Shown in pieces: positions 18,072-27,100 of a DNA stretch of 64,000 bases (its first letter is position 1; each line of letters starts with the position of its first letter). The stretch comes from Macrococcus epidermidis (GTDB lineage Bacteria > Bacillota > Bacilli > Staphylococcales > Staphylococcaceae). The notes under the pieces were generated by a model. The model did not search any database, was not told where the DNA came from, and saw only the letters and a list, made by a program, of their open reading frames with translations. Position numbers and translations under genes: made by a program. The stretch spans positions 62,001-126,000 of the forward strand of contig NZ_PZJH01000002.1 in the NCBI RefSeq assembly GCF_003259695.1, read 5' to 3'.

Positions 18072-18425
18072 ATGAAGTGTGTACACTGTAATTATAAATT
18101 CAGTTTCAAGGAACGTATGAAAGCCGGTTGGAAGCCATCGATGAATAATGAAGTAACGTGTCCGCAATGTGGGCAAAAACAATTTATATCTAATAAAAGA
18201 CTGGCGAAATCTTACGGATTAATGATGTTTTTGGAACTCATTATTATATTACTTGCACCGATGATCAATATACCAGTTCCATTACTTACAATCCTTATGA
18301 TTGTTGCACTTGCATTGGTGATTGTATTCTTTCCGATGACTTTGAAACTTGTTGCTGAAAAAGATGGATTGCTGGAAGAACAGTTTAGAGAAATGGAGAA
18401 AAAACAAAAGGGGAAATCGCTATGA
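18072..18425 (+). CDS. CXXC-type zinc-ribbon membrane protein (TIGR04104-like)
   Basis: 117 residues; of two adjacent ATGs, the second has better spacing from AAGGAGG. The N-terminal zinc ribbon has CVHC at residues 3-6 and CPQC about 23 residues later, then two hydrophobic helices (about 46-65, 70-90) and a charged tail. This is the pattern of the staphylococcal/listerial 'cxxc_20_cxxc' family, of unknown function. The stop overlaps the next gene as ATGA. Confidence 0.8.
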   Translation: MKCVHCNYKFSFKERMKAGWKPSMNNEVTCPQCGQKQFISNKRLAKSYGLMMFLELIIILLAPMINIPVPLLTILMIVALALVIVFFPMTLKLVAEKDGLLEEQFREMEKKQKGKSL

Positions 18426-18688
18426 CAAAACAATATTATCTTCTTACTACAATTATTATGTTTATTATTAATATCATCGTAATTTCAACGATGGTAATTC
18501 TGCAATACATATTAGGTTTTGCAAATGAATATATAGATTATATGCATATTGATGGAGCGTCAGTACATTTATTAAATCACAGTAATATCTTCTTAAGCTA
18601 TGTCAGCTTTGTACCTATCGTACTTGGTGCAATTTCATTATACACACTTTATGAATACAAAAATTACGATCAAAATAATCCCGCATGA
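18422..18688 (+). CDS. Small membrane protein
   Basis: 88 residues with two helices (about 7-33 and 55-78) and a short polar outer loop (EYIDYMHIDGASVHLLNHSN). It overlaps the CXXC protein gene by four bases (ATGA), indicating translational coupling. No family recognised. Confidence 0.65.
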   Translation: MTKQYYLLTTIIMFIINIIVISTMVILQYILGFANEYIDYMHIDGASVHLLNHSNIFLSYVSFVPIVLGAISLYTLYEYKNYDQNNPA

Positions 18689-18709
18689 CAATGTCATGTG
18701 GGATTTATT
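18677..18709 (+). terminator. Terminator after the CXXC/membrane gene pair
   Basis: A 13-base stem AATCCCGCATGAC pairs with GTCATGTGGGATT (one G-U) around a 3-base loop. Its right side touches the start of the next inverted repeat. Confidence 0.7.
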
Positions 18710-18754
18710 ATAGTCATTTTGACTAATATACTTGTCAAAATGACTATAATAAAT
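18703..18754. promoter_or_regulatory. Long inverted repeat, paired operators of XRE B
   Basis: Perfect 21-base arms around a 10-base centre. Within it are TAGTCA-TTT-TGACTA (centre 18718) and TGTCA-AAA-TGACT (centre 18739), 21 bases apart. The same spacing is found before XRE A, but the half-site is different (AGTCA). It ends 39 bases before the regulator start. Confidence 0.65.
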
Positions 18755-18793
18755 TACAATAAAACTGTAAATAATTGAAAGGAGCTGCGCATA

Positions 18794-18997
18794 TTGAAAA
18801 ATAGGTTAAAAGAGCTACGTGCAAGAGATGGATACAACCAAACCCAGCTTGCCAAACTTGCGCATGTCTCAAGACAAACGATTTCTCTAATAGAACGCGA
18901 AGACTTTATGCCATCCATCTTAACTGCAGTACGCATCGCAAGAATATTCAATGAACCAGTAGAGAATGTATTTATATTTGAGGAAGATGAGTTATGA
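18794..18997 (+). CDS. Small XRE regulator B
   Basis: 67 residues from a TTG preceded by GAAAGGAG. The HTH is YNQTQLAKLAHVSRQTISLIERE, followed by SILTAVRIARIFNEPVENVF, a YgzD/YozG-like Cro protein. The recognition region differs from regulators A and C after VSRQTI, in keeping with its different putative operator. The usual membrane-protein partner is missing or reduced to a short ORF downstream. Confidence 0.87.
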   Translation: MKNRLKELRARDGYNQTQLAKLAHVSRQTISLIEREDFMPSILTAVRIARIFNEPVENVFIFEEDEL

Positions 18998-19016
18998 GTA
19001 AGAAAAAGGGATACTC

Positions 19017-19142
19017 ATGTTGCTCGGGATATATCAAACACTTACAGGTGAAAATCAGTATTTAGCAATGTTCTCAATTGCTGCAGTACTCATCTATTCA
19101 ACAGTTGTGTACTATAAGAAGAATGAAGAGTTTAACCGTTAG
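19017..19142 (+). pseudogene. Short ORF or remnant of the XRE B partner gene
   Basis: A 41-codon frame encodes MLLGIYQTLTGENQYLAM followed by one membrane helix and a YYKKNEEFNR tail. It resembles the final helix of a small membrane partner protein. An overlapping frame from an ATG at 18994 stops after 23 codons, suggesting that a frameshift or deletion removed the front of the gene. An intact 41-residue protein is possible, but no ribosome site is evident. Confidence 0.4.
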
Positions 19143-19260
19143 GATGAACGAGTATGCAACCAGAAAGTTAATGTAGATAGTGTCACAAGCTGAGTCTAGG
19201 TCATGACAAAACCAACCAAATTGTCACGACTCCATAAACATTCATACAAACAAATTAAAA

Positions 19261-19297
19261 AATCCAGCACACATTCACGTGTACTGGATTATTTTTT
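19261..19297 (-). terminator. Terminator of the aquaporin gene
   Basis: AATCCAG and CTGGATT arms extend inward with CACAC/GTGTA-type pairs; on the minus strand a T-run follows. The 110 bases to its left hold only a GTCATGACA-rich stretch. Confidence 0.7.
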
Positions 19298-19961
19298 ATG
19301 ATTCTAAATAGTTATGTGTAACTGCTGCTACTGCTGCACCTACTAATGGAGCTACGATGAAGATCCATAATGTTGATAATGCTTCGCCACCTGTGAATAA
19401 TGCTGGAGCGATACTTCTTGCAGGGTTTACTGATGTTCCAGTTAACGGAATACCGATTAGATGTACCATCGTTAATGTAAATCCAATTACAAGTACTGCT
19501 AAGCTTGGTGCGATAACCTTCGTTTTCGTTACTGATAATACAACGAATACGAATACAAACGTAAGGATTGCTTCAACTAAGAATGCACCCCAGATTGTTA
19601 AATCGCCAGGCGCGTTTGCACCGTAAGAGAATGGAATCTCAGTTTTGAATGATTTAAGAATCGCCCAAATTAATGTTGTTGCAAGTAATGCACCGATTGT
19701 CTGGAATACCGAATAGATAGCAAAGTCTTTAAGTGATAATCTTTTATCTAAAAACATCGCGAATGAGATTGCAGGGTTTAAGTGTCCACCTGAGATATCG
19801 CCGATTGCGTATGCTGCTGCGATTACAGTTAAACCGAATGCAAATGCGATGCCGAATATACCGATGTTGTTGTCTGGGTTAAGTGATGCCATAACAGCAG
19901 TCCCTGTCCCAAAGAATACTAATACAAATGTTTCTAACAGTTCTGATAAATACTTTTTCAT
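19296..19961 (-). CDS. Aquaporin (AqpZ-like MIP channel)
   Basis: 221 residues from the ATG after TAGGAAG; an upstream in-frame extension to 20117 lacks a ribosome site and is not used. There are six helices and the two half-helices with NPA boxes: HLNPAISF (about residue 62) and SVNPARSI (about 181). The arginine after the second NPA is the selectivity-filter residue. Sequence and length favour an AqpZ-type water channel over a GlpF glycerol facilitator, since GlpF is longer and has the GYA/NPARD pattern. Confidence 0.9.
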   Translation of the reverse strand: MKKYLSELLETFVLVFFGTGTAVMASLNPDNNIGIFGIAFAFGLTVIAAAYAIGDISGGHLNPAISFAMFLDKRLSLKDFAIYSVFQTIGALLATTLIWAILKSFKTEIPFSYGANAPGDLTIWGAFLVEAILTFVFVFVVLSVTKTKVIAPSLAVLVIGFTLTMVHLIGIPLTGTSVNPARSIAPALFTGGEALSTLWIFIVAPLVGAAVAAVTHNYLES

Positions 19962-20099
19962 TGAATTGCTTCCTAAAGCTGATTTGTTGAGCATATAACA
20001 AATTACTTGTAAATATAAGTTGAGATTTATCCGGAAGTTTAGAGTTAAAGTGAAACTTGGGTGCAATTTATATAAAAGTTTAAAGTTGAGGTGAAAATT

Positions 20100-20246
20100 T
20101 TGGATAAAATTGTACAACGATCGGAATATATTGAGTTTTTAAGAAGACATCGCGATAAACAAGTGATTAAAGTTGTGTCTGGTGTCAGAAGGGCTGGTAA
20201 ATCTACGTTATTTAAGTTATTTCAAGATGAATTAATTGCTGACTGA
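20100..20246 (+). pseudogene. Truncated AAA+ ATPase (DUF4143-type), N-terminal fragment
   Basis: A TTG start after GAGGTG leads into 48 codons, MDKIVQRSEYIEFLRRHRDK and so on, with the Walker A box SGVRRAGKST. It then hits a TGA. This is the opening of the roughly 400-residue bacterial ATPases with a DUF4143 C-terminus; the rest is absent. Confidence 0.75.
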
Positions 20247-20293
20247 ATGCATTTGATTGGTTGTTAGACAAATAAATTAAAAGGAGAAATTGA

Positions 20294-20690
20294 ATGAACT
20301 GGAGAAGCTATTTTAAACCAATAATATTAGAACGCGGCAAAATGTATTGTGAGGATGACTTAGTAGAAGTAACATACATTGATAAGACAAGTATTAATAC
20401 AATAGTATATGGTACAGAAGACTATGAAGTTGAGATAGAAAATATCGATACAGATGATATGACGATGATATGTGATTGTCCTTATGCCCTTAACGATAAT
20501 TACTGTAAGCATATCGCTGCGAGTATGATGGTATTTGAAGAGTTAGAAGGTACAGTTCAAAAAACAAATAAGAAAAAACAAAATAAAAATTGATCAGAAT
20601 GTTTTGCTTCAAACACTTACACATGCGAGTGAAGGGGATGTAAAGTCGTTCTTGTTCGAGCTATGTATGGGCTTTTTACATTATCTTTGC
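20294..20690 (+). pseudogene. SWIM zinc-finger protein, frameshifted remnant
   Basis: The first frame (ATG 20294, AAAGGAG upstream, stop 20591-20593) gives 99 residues, with the SWIM signature CDCPYALNDNYCKH at about 57-70. From 20592 the +1 frame continues in family style (DQNVLLQTLTHASEGDVKSF, then LFEL) before ending. Full SWIM proteins in this group are several hundred residues long. A frameshift plus a large 3' deletion is the simplest reading. The short N-terminal protein may still be made. Confidence 0.65.
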
Positions 20691-20763
20691 TAAATCAAAG
20701 TGTAACTTTCCATCTTACATTAATTGTAATACAATAGTATTAATATGGTATTTGAGGTGCATT

Positions 20764-21300
20764 ATGGACAATAAAGATTTCAAGAAAACATTTCGGTATT
20801 ATGTGAAGAACTTATTTAATTTTAAAGGTGAATTACCATTTCATTTATATAAGAGACTAATGCTTATACCATCGATATGTGCTTTTATGCTTTTTCTGTT
20901 ATTTCTTATTTATATCTTAAAGGATTTATTTATAGGTTATCCTTATTACGATTTACCTCAGAAAGAAGCAGAACGCTTGGAAGCGATTGATCAGTTTAAA
21001 AGATTTAGCTTCATGATTTTTATATTCTTATTTATTTACTTAACAACTTTATCAACAGAAATTAAGCGATTCAGATTTTTAAGAAAGTCTCCTAATGTAT
21101 ATTTAGCGATAGGTTTTATAGGAATCCCGCTAGTTTATGCTTATAGTTACTATTCAAATGTGATTATGCATAGTACGAGTACTATAGGTATCTTATTCAT
21201 TATCATCATCCCATGGTTTGCAAATTCTAAGAACAAAGTGACCGATCGCGATCAACTTTATAAAGATTATGATTTTGAAGATATTGATCAACTTAAGTAG
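20764..21300 (+). CDS. Membrane protein of unknown function
   Basis: 178 residues from the ATG after GAGGTG. About four helices (near 34-56, 82-100, 115-132, 140-156), with basic cytoplasmic ends and an acidic C-terminus (YKDYDFEDIDQLK). No family is recognised. It is followed by a 77-base gap and another small membrane protein, possibly co-transcribed. Confidence 0.65.
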   Translation: MDNKDFKKTFRYYVKNLFNFKGELPFHLYKRLMLIPSICAFMLFLLFLIYILKDLFIGYPYYDLPQKEAERLEAIDQFKRFSFMIFIFLFIYLTTLSTEIKRFRFLRKSPNVYLAIGFIGIPLVYAYSYYSNVIMHSTSTIGILFIIIIPWFANSKNKVTDRDQLYKDYDFEDIDQLK

Positions 21301-21377
21301 AGGATGAAATTACTCTATTTCTATATATACAGTAATAAATTCACTGAATAAAATATTAAAAACAAAGGAGAAACCAT

Positions 21378-21797
21378 ATGACAAGTAAACTTTGGGTGAA
21401 TTATCTGTTTTATGTTATTCTAATCGGAATATTAATTTGGGGCTTTTCCAATTCTGACCTGTATAAAGAGCCGTTTTTAGTTGCTTTTATTTGTTTAATA
21501 ATGGTTGGGACACTATTAGCTATCCCGAGAGAAACAAGATTGAGACAGCTATTAAATACGAACCGACTAGCTGGTCTTGAAAAAAGAGTGTCTCAAAGAA
21601 AATATGAATATATGATGATTGGTTTTGTCACGATATGTTGCTTATTACTACATCTATATTATAATGCGAACGATATTCATTCTCCCGGATTAAATGGAAT
21701 GTCATTTACTATTTTAGGAACAATTATTGGTTCATTTATTAAAGCGTCAGCTGATAAACAGGAAATTAAGGAGATTAAACAAAAGCAATCAAAATAG
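21378..21797 (+). CDS. Membrane protein of unknown function
   Basis: 139 residues, AAAGGAG upstream. Four helices (about 9-27, 32-51, 76-93, 104-122) and a Lys-rich C-terminal tail. It lies 11 bases before the next lipoprotein gene, so the two are an operon. No family recognised. Confidence 0.7.
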   Translation: MTSKLWVNYLFYVILIGILIWGFSNSDLYKEPFLVAFICLIMVGTLLAIPRETRLRQLLNTNRLAGLEKRVSQRKYEYMMIGFVTICCLLLHLYYNANDIHSPGLNGMSFTILGTIIGSFIKASADKQEIKEIKQKQSK

Positions 21798-21808
21798 GAG
21801 GTCCTCCC

Positions 21809-22234
21809 GTGAATAAATTATTAATTGCAATTACAATTCTCTTATTATCCGCTTGTGGTCAGCAGAAAGTTGATAATGTAGATAGTCTTTGGAAGCACAA
21901 AACGGAATATGTCGGGGATAATAGCAAGGTGATTAACATATTAAGTGAAGCTGGTGCTAAAGATATTGGTGATTATAAGATAAAGATTGAATCTGATAAA
22001 AAGCCGTATGGTTTGAAAGTGAACTATGAGAACGTTAAAGATATGGATCCTGAGCAACTTGAGAAACTAGCAGCAGTAACGATGGGATTAGTGGGTAACC
22101 TGGAGCGTATGCAAATTAATGCGGATGGTAAAGATTATGATTACACCATTGATGAAATAAATAAAAAGTTTAATAAGGATGTTAAAGATTTAAGTAAAGA
22201 TAAACAAAAATTAAAGTCATTTTTAGAGAAATAA
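21809..22234 (+). CDS. Small lipoprotein
   Basis: 141 residues from a GTG after AGGAGG. Type II signal peptide with lipobox LSAC at residues 13-16, then a polar mature domain of about 125 residues with mixed strands and a Lys-rich C-terminal helix. It is expected on the outer face of the membrane. The function is unknown. A compact terminator follows. Confidence 0.8.
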   Translation: MNKLLIAITILLLSACGQQKVDNVDSLWKHKTEYVGDNSKVINILSEAGAKDIGDYKIKIESDKKPYGLKVNYENVKDMDPEQLEKLAAVTMGLVGNLERMQINADGKDYDYTIDEINKKFNKDVKDLSKDKQKLKSFLEK

Positions 22235-22240
22235 TAAGAG

Positions 22241-22267
22241 ATGAGTGTATTTTGCGCTCATTTTTTT
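22241..22267 (+). terminator. Terminator after the lipoprotein gene
   Basis: ATGAGTG pairs with CGCTCAT (one G-U) around a 7-base loop, followed by seven T. Confidence 0.75.
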
Positions 22268-22403
22268 GATTTATAATGTTAGTTTTTGTAGCAGTTTTTC
22301 AAATAGAATAAAAGATGATTACTAACATTTATTGACTTTTTATGACATTTAGTACTAATATGAATTAATGGTAAAAATAACAAATACCTATAGGAGATGG
22401 ATG

Positions 22404-23366
22404 ATGAAAAAGATATTGTTGGGTATATTAATCGCGATACTTGCCTTAGGTGCTGTACTGGATACGAAAGATTATGTGTTAGGTAATAAGTTTGATGAGA
22501 CAAAACTGTACGGTGATATGGGTGTTTTAGGGAGTTATGGTGATACTATTAGTGATATGGAAAACAATTTAACGGAAGCAGGTATGGATGTCGCATCCAG
22601 ATCTTCTCGCATTTATAAATTGCCGAATAATCATTATTATATTCTGCAGATGTTTGAAAGTTTCTATAGAAAGTCTGACTATCTATATACAGGATTGATT
22701 GAAATTAAAAATGCCAATGAAACAGAATTAACATATCCTGATAACAAACTAGAATTAATAGAAGTCAATAAAAAATTCGAACAGAAGTCCTGGAAAGTAA
22801 ATAGTAAGGCAGGGACATTTGATTTTAAAGTTGGGAAGTTTGGCGACGTTTCTGATGACGATAAACAGATGATGGATGACGATGGAAAACATGGTCTAAG
22901 CATAGCTTTAACACCGAAGGAAGGTGTCATCACAGTTGGTAGAGATGGTATTTGGTTTGATAATGATAAGCGTAAAATAGGTATGCAAAACGCGATGAAA
23001 TCATATGCAACTGAAAAAGAAGCGGTGAATGCCGTGAAAAAAGATGATTTCGGAAAACTGATCGGTGTGATGCAAACTAAACAAATGAACTTTTATGTTT
23101 ATAGAAATCAGATTGATATCTTTAAAGAATATACAATTATCCCTGTAAGTTTGAAAGACAACAAATATACTGCTGGTAAGTATGAACGTTTTACTTATGA
23201 AACGGATAGTATTGCGGATATTAAAGCAGAAGAGCAAGTGGATAATGTAAATTATACGTTGAGATTCCAGCAATCGAGTGATAAATTTGAGAAAATAGCG
23301 AACCAGTTAAAAGATGGAGATATGCATATCGCTGTAAAGGTAAGAGGTGAAAGTCATGCAAAATAA
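22404..23366 (+). CDS. Secreted or membrane-anchored protein of unknown function
   Basis: 320 residues; of two adjacent ATGs the second is seven bases from AGGAG. A single N-terminal hydrophobic segment (about 3-20) could be a signal peptide or an anchor. The rest is a soluble, strand-rich domain without recognised motifs. It overlaps the next gene, a DUF805 membrane protein, by 11 bases, so the two are co-translated. Confidence 0.7.
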   Translation: MKKILLGILIAILALGAVLDTKDYVLGNKFDETKLYGDMGVLGSYGDTISDMENNLTEAGMDVASRSSRIYKLPNNHYYILQMFESFYRKSDYLYTGLIEIKNANETELTYPDNKLELIEVNKKFEQKSWKVNSKAGTFDFKVGKFGDVSDDDKQMMDDDGKHGLSIALTPKEGVITVGRDGIWFDNDKRKIGMQNAMKSYATEKEAVNAVKKDDFGKLIGVMQTKQMNFYVYRNQIDIFKEYTIIPVSLKDNKYTAGKYERFTYETDSIADIKAEEQVDNVNYTLRFQQSSDKFEKIANQLKDGDMHIAVKVRGESHAK

Positions 23367-23871
23367 TATGTCGATGAAAGATGCGGTCATTGCTTATTGG
23401 ACGAAAGGTTTTCAATTTTCTGGACGTGCACGACGTAGAGAATACTGGTTAAATTTATTAGCGACAATCATCATTGAATTGGTAATTGGATTGTTAATTA
23501 TGATTATCGATGTAATTTCAAGCAATAAAGCACATTTGAGTGAACATTACCGATTTTTCGTAACGACATTATTCCCATATATTAATACGATTCCTGCAAT
23601 GGCTCAGGCTAGTCGTCGCTTGCAGGATATTAATATTAACGGTAAAATCGCGATTGTGATTATGACGGTTGATGTAGTTCTTAGCTTCATTTTCACACAC
23701 GTTTATCCTATTTTACCGATTGATTTCACCGATAAGGGTGGGTTGGCACCGATGCTGATGTTGACACTTCTTTTATCACTGCCTTGGTTATTCTTATTTA
23801 TTTGCAACTTCATCCGTGGTAATCATGGTCCAAATAAATACGGAGAAGATCCGAAACAAACTATATATTAA
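23356..23871 (+). CDS. DUF805 family membrane protein
   Basis: 171 residues from the ATG after AGAGGTG. It opens with the DUF805 signature: YWTKGFQFSGRARRREYW, followed by four helices and the mid-protein RRLQDININGK. DUF805 proteins are small inner-membrane proteins of unknown role. Coupling to the preceding secreted protein gene by an 11-base overlap suggests a shared function. Confidence 0.88.
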   Translation: MQNNMSMKDAVIAYWTKGFQFSGRARRREYWLNLLATIIIELVIGLLIMIIDVISSNKAHLSEHYRFFVTTLFPYINTIPAMAQASRRLQDININGKIAIVIMTVDVVLSFIFTHVYPILPIDFTDKGGLAPMLMLTLLLSLPWLFLFICNFIRGNHGPNKYGEDPKQTIY

Positions 23872-23877
23872 AAAAAA

Positions 23878-23907
23878 TTCGTAGCCTTTTAATGGCTACA
23901 ATTTTTT
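23878..23907. terminator. Bidirectional terminator
   Basis: GTAGCC-N7-GGCTAC with an A-run before and a T-run after, between the DUF805 gene and the convergent Ktr channel. Confidence 0.8.
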
Positions 23908-25234
23908 ATCCTGTTAAGATATCTTCTTTTGGATAGCTATAAAGTTGTTTATTTGGTCTAGAGAATGTCAGGACGATTGTCAGTACACCGACTTTCCCGA
24001 TCATCATCATTAATATAATGAGTAGTTTACCAATGACAGATAGTTTAGTGGTAATGCCCATCGTCAGACCAACTGTACCGAATGCTGATATGACTTCAAA
24101 CATCAGCGGTAAGAACGGTAAATCTGGTTCTGCTAATACGAGACAGAAGACGATGGTAAAGCAGAAGCCGGAACTGAGTACTGCGACTGCCAGGCTTTTA
24201 AATAGAAATCTCGGGTCAATGGTGCGTTTAAAGAGTGTTAAATGTTCTCTTTGTTTAATGAAACTATACGTACCAAATAGGATTACAACAGTTGTTGTCA
24301 GCTTTATTCCACCTGCAGTGGAAGTAGAACCTCCCCCGATAAACATCAGCAGCATCATAATAAGAATGGTCGGCGTAGTCATTGCGCCGATGTCTATAGT
24401 ATTAAATCCTGCTGTTCTTGTCGTAATTGCCTGGAAATAAGCCATCTGTAGCTGGTCAAATGTCGAATGTCCTGCAAGCGTTTCTTTATTTCCGTATTCT
24501 AATACAAAGATGATTAGTGTTGCACAGAAGTTGATGATAAATGTCCCTAAAAGCATTACTTTCGTATGGACTCTTAGTTTCTTAAAGTTTTTCGTCTTAT
24601 ATAAGTCAAGGATAACCGTAAATCCTATTCCGCCGAGTATGATTAAACTTGTAATAATGAAATTAATGATTGGATTTGTACGGTATTGTACGAGATTGTC
24701 ACTATGCAACGCAAATCCGGCGTTATTAAAGGCGCTTACTGCAGTAAAGATACTATGGAACAGTCCTCTTTTGAATCCTAATTGAGGAATCCATTCCAGG
24801 CACAGCAACAAAGCACCTATACTTTCAAATATTAAACTGATGAAGAAAAGTATGAGTACAAGTCGTAGGATTCCTCCGGTATTTTGCTGATTCAACGCTT
24901 CTGTAGCTAAACTTCTTCTTTTAAAGCCAACCTTTCTCCCAAGCATCATAAAGACGATAATGGCTAAAGTAATAATCCCTAGACCACCAGCTTGTACAAG
25001 TATCATGATAATGGTATAGCCGATAACATTAAAGTTTGCTGTAATATCAATTGTTGCTAATCCAGTTACTGTAAATGCGCTTGTCGCAATAAACAAGCAA
25101 TCTACAAATGATGTCGGTTGTTTCTGTGAGAATGGCATGTATAGTAGTATTGTTCCAACAGTTAGAAATGCTAAAAAAGCACTAATGATAACGAGATAAG
25201 GATTTCGCCCACTTTTTTTATTTTTTTTATCCAT
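23906..25234 (-). CDS. KtrB/KtrD-type potassium channel subunit, copy 1
   Basis: 442 residues, the standard length for KtrB. Four repeated M1-P-M2 units carry pore loops with the filter glycine: SAFTVTGLATID, SAFNNAGFALHS, TTRTAGFNTIDIG and SAFGTVGLTMGIT. GGGSTSTAGGIK marks the gating loop in the third unit. The channel imports K+ when bound to the KtrA/KtrC RCK ring, not encoded here. A close paralogue lies at 29921-31255, and the two share an upstream promoter block. Staphylococci likewise have two (KtrB and KtrD); which is which cannot be settled here. Confidence 0.9.
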   Translation of the reverse strand: MDKKNKKSGRNPYLVIISAFLAFLTVGTILLYMPFSQKQPTSFVDCLFIATSAFTVTGLATIDITANFNVIGYTIIMILVQAGGLGIITLAIIVFMMLGRKVGFKRRSLATEALNQQNTGGILRLVLILFFISLIFESIGALLLCLEWIPQLGFKRGLFHSIFTAVSAFNNAGFALHSDNLVQYRTNPIINFIITSLIILGGIGFTVILDLYKTKNFKKLRVHTKVMLLGTFIINFCATLIIFVLEYGNKETLAGHSTFDQLQMAYFQAITTRTAGFNTIDIGAMTTPTILIMMLLMFIGGGSTSTAGGIKLTTTVVILFGTYSFIKQREHLTLFKRTIDPRFLFKSLAVAVLSSGFCFTIVFCLVLAEPDLPFLPLMFEVISAFGTVGLTMGITTKLSVIGKLLIILMMMIGKVGVLTIVLTFSRPNKQLYSYPKEDILTG

Positions 25235-25250
25235 GTGACATCCTCTTTTA

Positions 25251-25305
25251 ATGAATGATTTAAGTAAGAATAGCGTACATGATATTTACAGGAAATACAA
25301 TTGAA
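25251..25305 (-). promoter_or_regulatory. Conserved promoter block of Ktr channel copy 1
   Basis: Minus-strand TTGTAT, 17 bases, TACGCT followed by ATTCTTACTT. It is nearly identical to the block before the second channel at 31265-31321, although the sequences beyond it differ. This conservation suggests a functional promoter or regulator site. Confidence 0.55.
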
Positions 25306-25394
25306 ATTTGAATGATAACTATTAATATTTGAAATATGCTTTGTATTAATTTTATAAATAAAACATCCAGCTGCTAAGCAACTGGATAGTAGTA

Positions 25395-26948
25395 TTATTT
25401 CAATGCTGCTGGGAAAGGTGATATATCTATACCAAATACATAAGGTACAATCAGATATACAGCGATTACGATAATCACACATGCGATTATGTTGAGCCAG
25501 AATCCTGTTGTGGCCATTTCTCTAATACTAATTTTGCCAGTACCAAAGACAATTGCATTTGGTGGCGTACCTACTGGTAACATGAATGCACAGTTCGCAC
25601 CCATTGCTGCTGGTATCATCAGTGCTAATGGATGAACATTAATTGCTAATGCAAGTGCAGCTAGAATAGGTAGAATCATCGTTGCAGTGGCAGTATTTGA
25701 TGTAATTTCTGTTAAGAATAATACGAATAATGCAGTTACTGCAATAATCAATAACACTGGCATGCCTTTTAATAATATTAGCTGATCACTTAACCATGCA
25801 TCTAGTTTACTTGTCGTAATGGCATTTGCTAATGCTAAGCCACCACCGAATAGTAAGAGTACACCCCAAGGGATTTCTTTTGCGACGGACCAATCAAGTA
25901 AACGACCAGATTTACGTTTCGTCGGTATCATAAACAGTAGAATTGAAATGAACATGGCGATTGTGCCATCCTGAATCAGTTTAAGTGCAGGAATATTTGA
26001 AAAGAAGAATCCACGAACAATCCAAAGTGTTGCAGCTAGTATAAATATAACAAGTATTATCTTTTCTTCTCTTGTCGTCTTACCTAATTTATTTAATTCA
26101 CGTTCTATTACTTCTTTACCTCCAGGTAACTCTGTCATATCTGATTTAAAGGCAAAATTATGTAAGTACAACCATGTAATTAAGAGTAAAATAATTACAC
26201 TCGGTACACCAACAAGCATCCATTGGCCAAATCCAATTTCAAATCCAAATAATTCTTTCATCTGACCCGCTAATAGAATGAGTGGTGGTGTTCCAATCAA
26301 TGTCCCCATACCACCAATTGTTCCGGCGTAACCTATAGCCAGGACTAATGTTTTTTCAAATTTTCTCAAATTTTCATTAACCTGATTCGCACTTAACACT
26401 TCCGCTTCGGCAATTAGTGCAAGTCCAATTGGTATCATAATCATAACGGCAGCGGTGTTTGACACAAACATACTCATTACACCTGTAGCCATCATAAATC
26501 CTAGTATAATTTTAGATGTTGTTGTACCGACTTTATTGATGATATTGAGTGCAATACGTGTATGTAAATTCCATTGCTCCATAGCTATCGCTAAAATAAA
26601 TCCACCCATAAATAGGAAGATAATATCATTGCCGTAATTGGCTGCTACTTTTCCTGCATCCATTATTTGACCTATAGGAAATAACACGAGTGGTAATAAT
26701 GAAGTTACTGCTATCGGTATTGGTTCTGTAATCCACCATGTAGCAATCCATAGCGTTGCAGCTAATACAAATCGTGCCGGTCCTTCAATGCCAGCTGGCT
26801 GAATGAAAAACTGGAATAATATAAAGAGTAATGGTCCAAGAAAAAGCCCGGTAAGCTGAACTTTATTGTATGACACTACTTCTTTAGATGGTTGTATAGA
26901 ATCGGAGAAATGCGTTAAATAGCCTTTTTTGTTAATAAAATTTTTCAT
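25395..26948 (-). CDS. sdcS: Sodium-coupled dicarboxylate symporter, SdcS-like (DASS family)
   Basis: 517 residues with 11 or more helices. It carries the DASS signatures LWIATWWITEPIPIAVTSLLP, EYGND-like NYGNDIIFLFMGGFILA, VSNTAAVMIMIPIG, and the C-terminal substrate loop TSNTATATMI with GTPPNAIVFGTG. Closely resembles S. aureus SdcS, which imports succinate, fumarate and malate with Na+. The mRNA start region is A/T rich with a polyC-G run (GGGGGG) as ribosome site. It is upstream of Ktr copy 1 on the same strand, about 160 bases away. Confidence 0.92.
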   Translation of the reverse strand: MKNFINKKGYLTHFSDSIQPSKEVVSYNKVQLTGLFLGPLLFILFQFFIQPAGIEGPARFVLAATLWIATWWITEPIPIAVTSLLPLVLFPIGQIMDAGKVAANYGNDIIFLFMGGFILAIAMEQWNLHTRIALNIINKVGTTTSKIILGFMMATGVMSMFVSNTAAVMIMIPIGLALIAEAEVLSANQVNENLRKFEKTLVLAIGYAGTIGGMGTLIGTPPLILLAGQMKELFGFEIGFGQWMLVGVPSVIILLLITWLYLHNFAFKSDMTELPGGKEVIERELNKLGKTTREEKIILVIFILAATLWIVRGFFFSNIPALKLIQDGTIAMFISILLFMIPTKRKSGRLLDWSVAKEIPWGVLLLFGGGLALANAITTSKLDAWLSDQLILLKGMPVLLIIAVTALFVLFLTEITSNTATATMILPILAALALAINVHPLALMIPAAMGANCAFMLPVGTPPNAIVFGTGKISIREMATTGFWLNIIACVIIVIAVYLIVPYVFGIDISPFPAALK

Positions 26949-27100
26949 AAAAAACCCCCCTTTAAATTTTTGAATTTTGTATACAATTATATTGTATCAA
27001 AATACTGAATGTGTATGTAAGGGGTTTCAAAAAATGTATATTGTTAATCTATTTATATTTTAATAATTTATGATAAGTATTTTTTATCATGCGTCTTATT

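Noticed and set aside
19962-20117. N-terminal extension of the aquaporin to 20117
   Set aside because: The extra 52 residues (Leu/Phe/Tyr/Asn rich) have no ribosome site and are absent from aquaporins; the ATG at 19961 begins the normal MKKYLSELLETF.
25171-25482. 103-codon minus-strand ORF overlapping the ends of sdcS and Ktr copy 1 start region
   Set aside because: It is a frame shadow covering the sdcS 3' end and the Ktr promoter block. The Cys/Ile/Tyr-rich peptide has no ribosome site.
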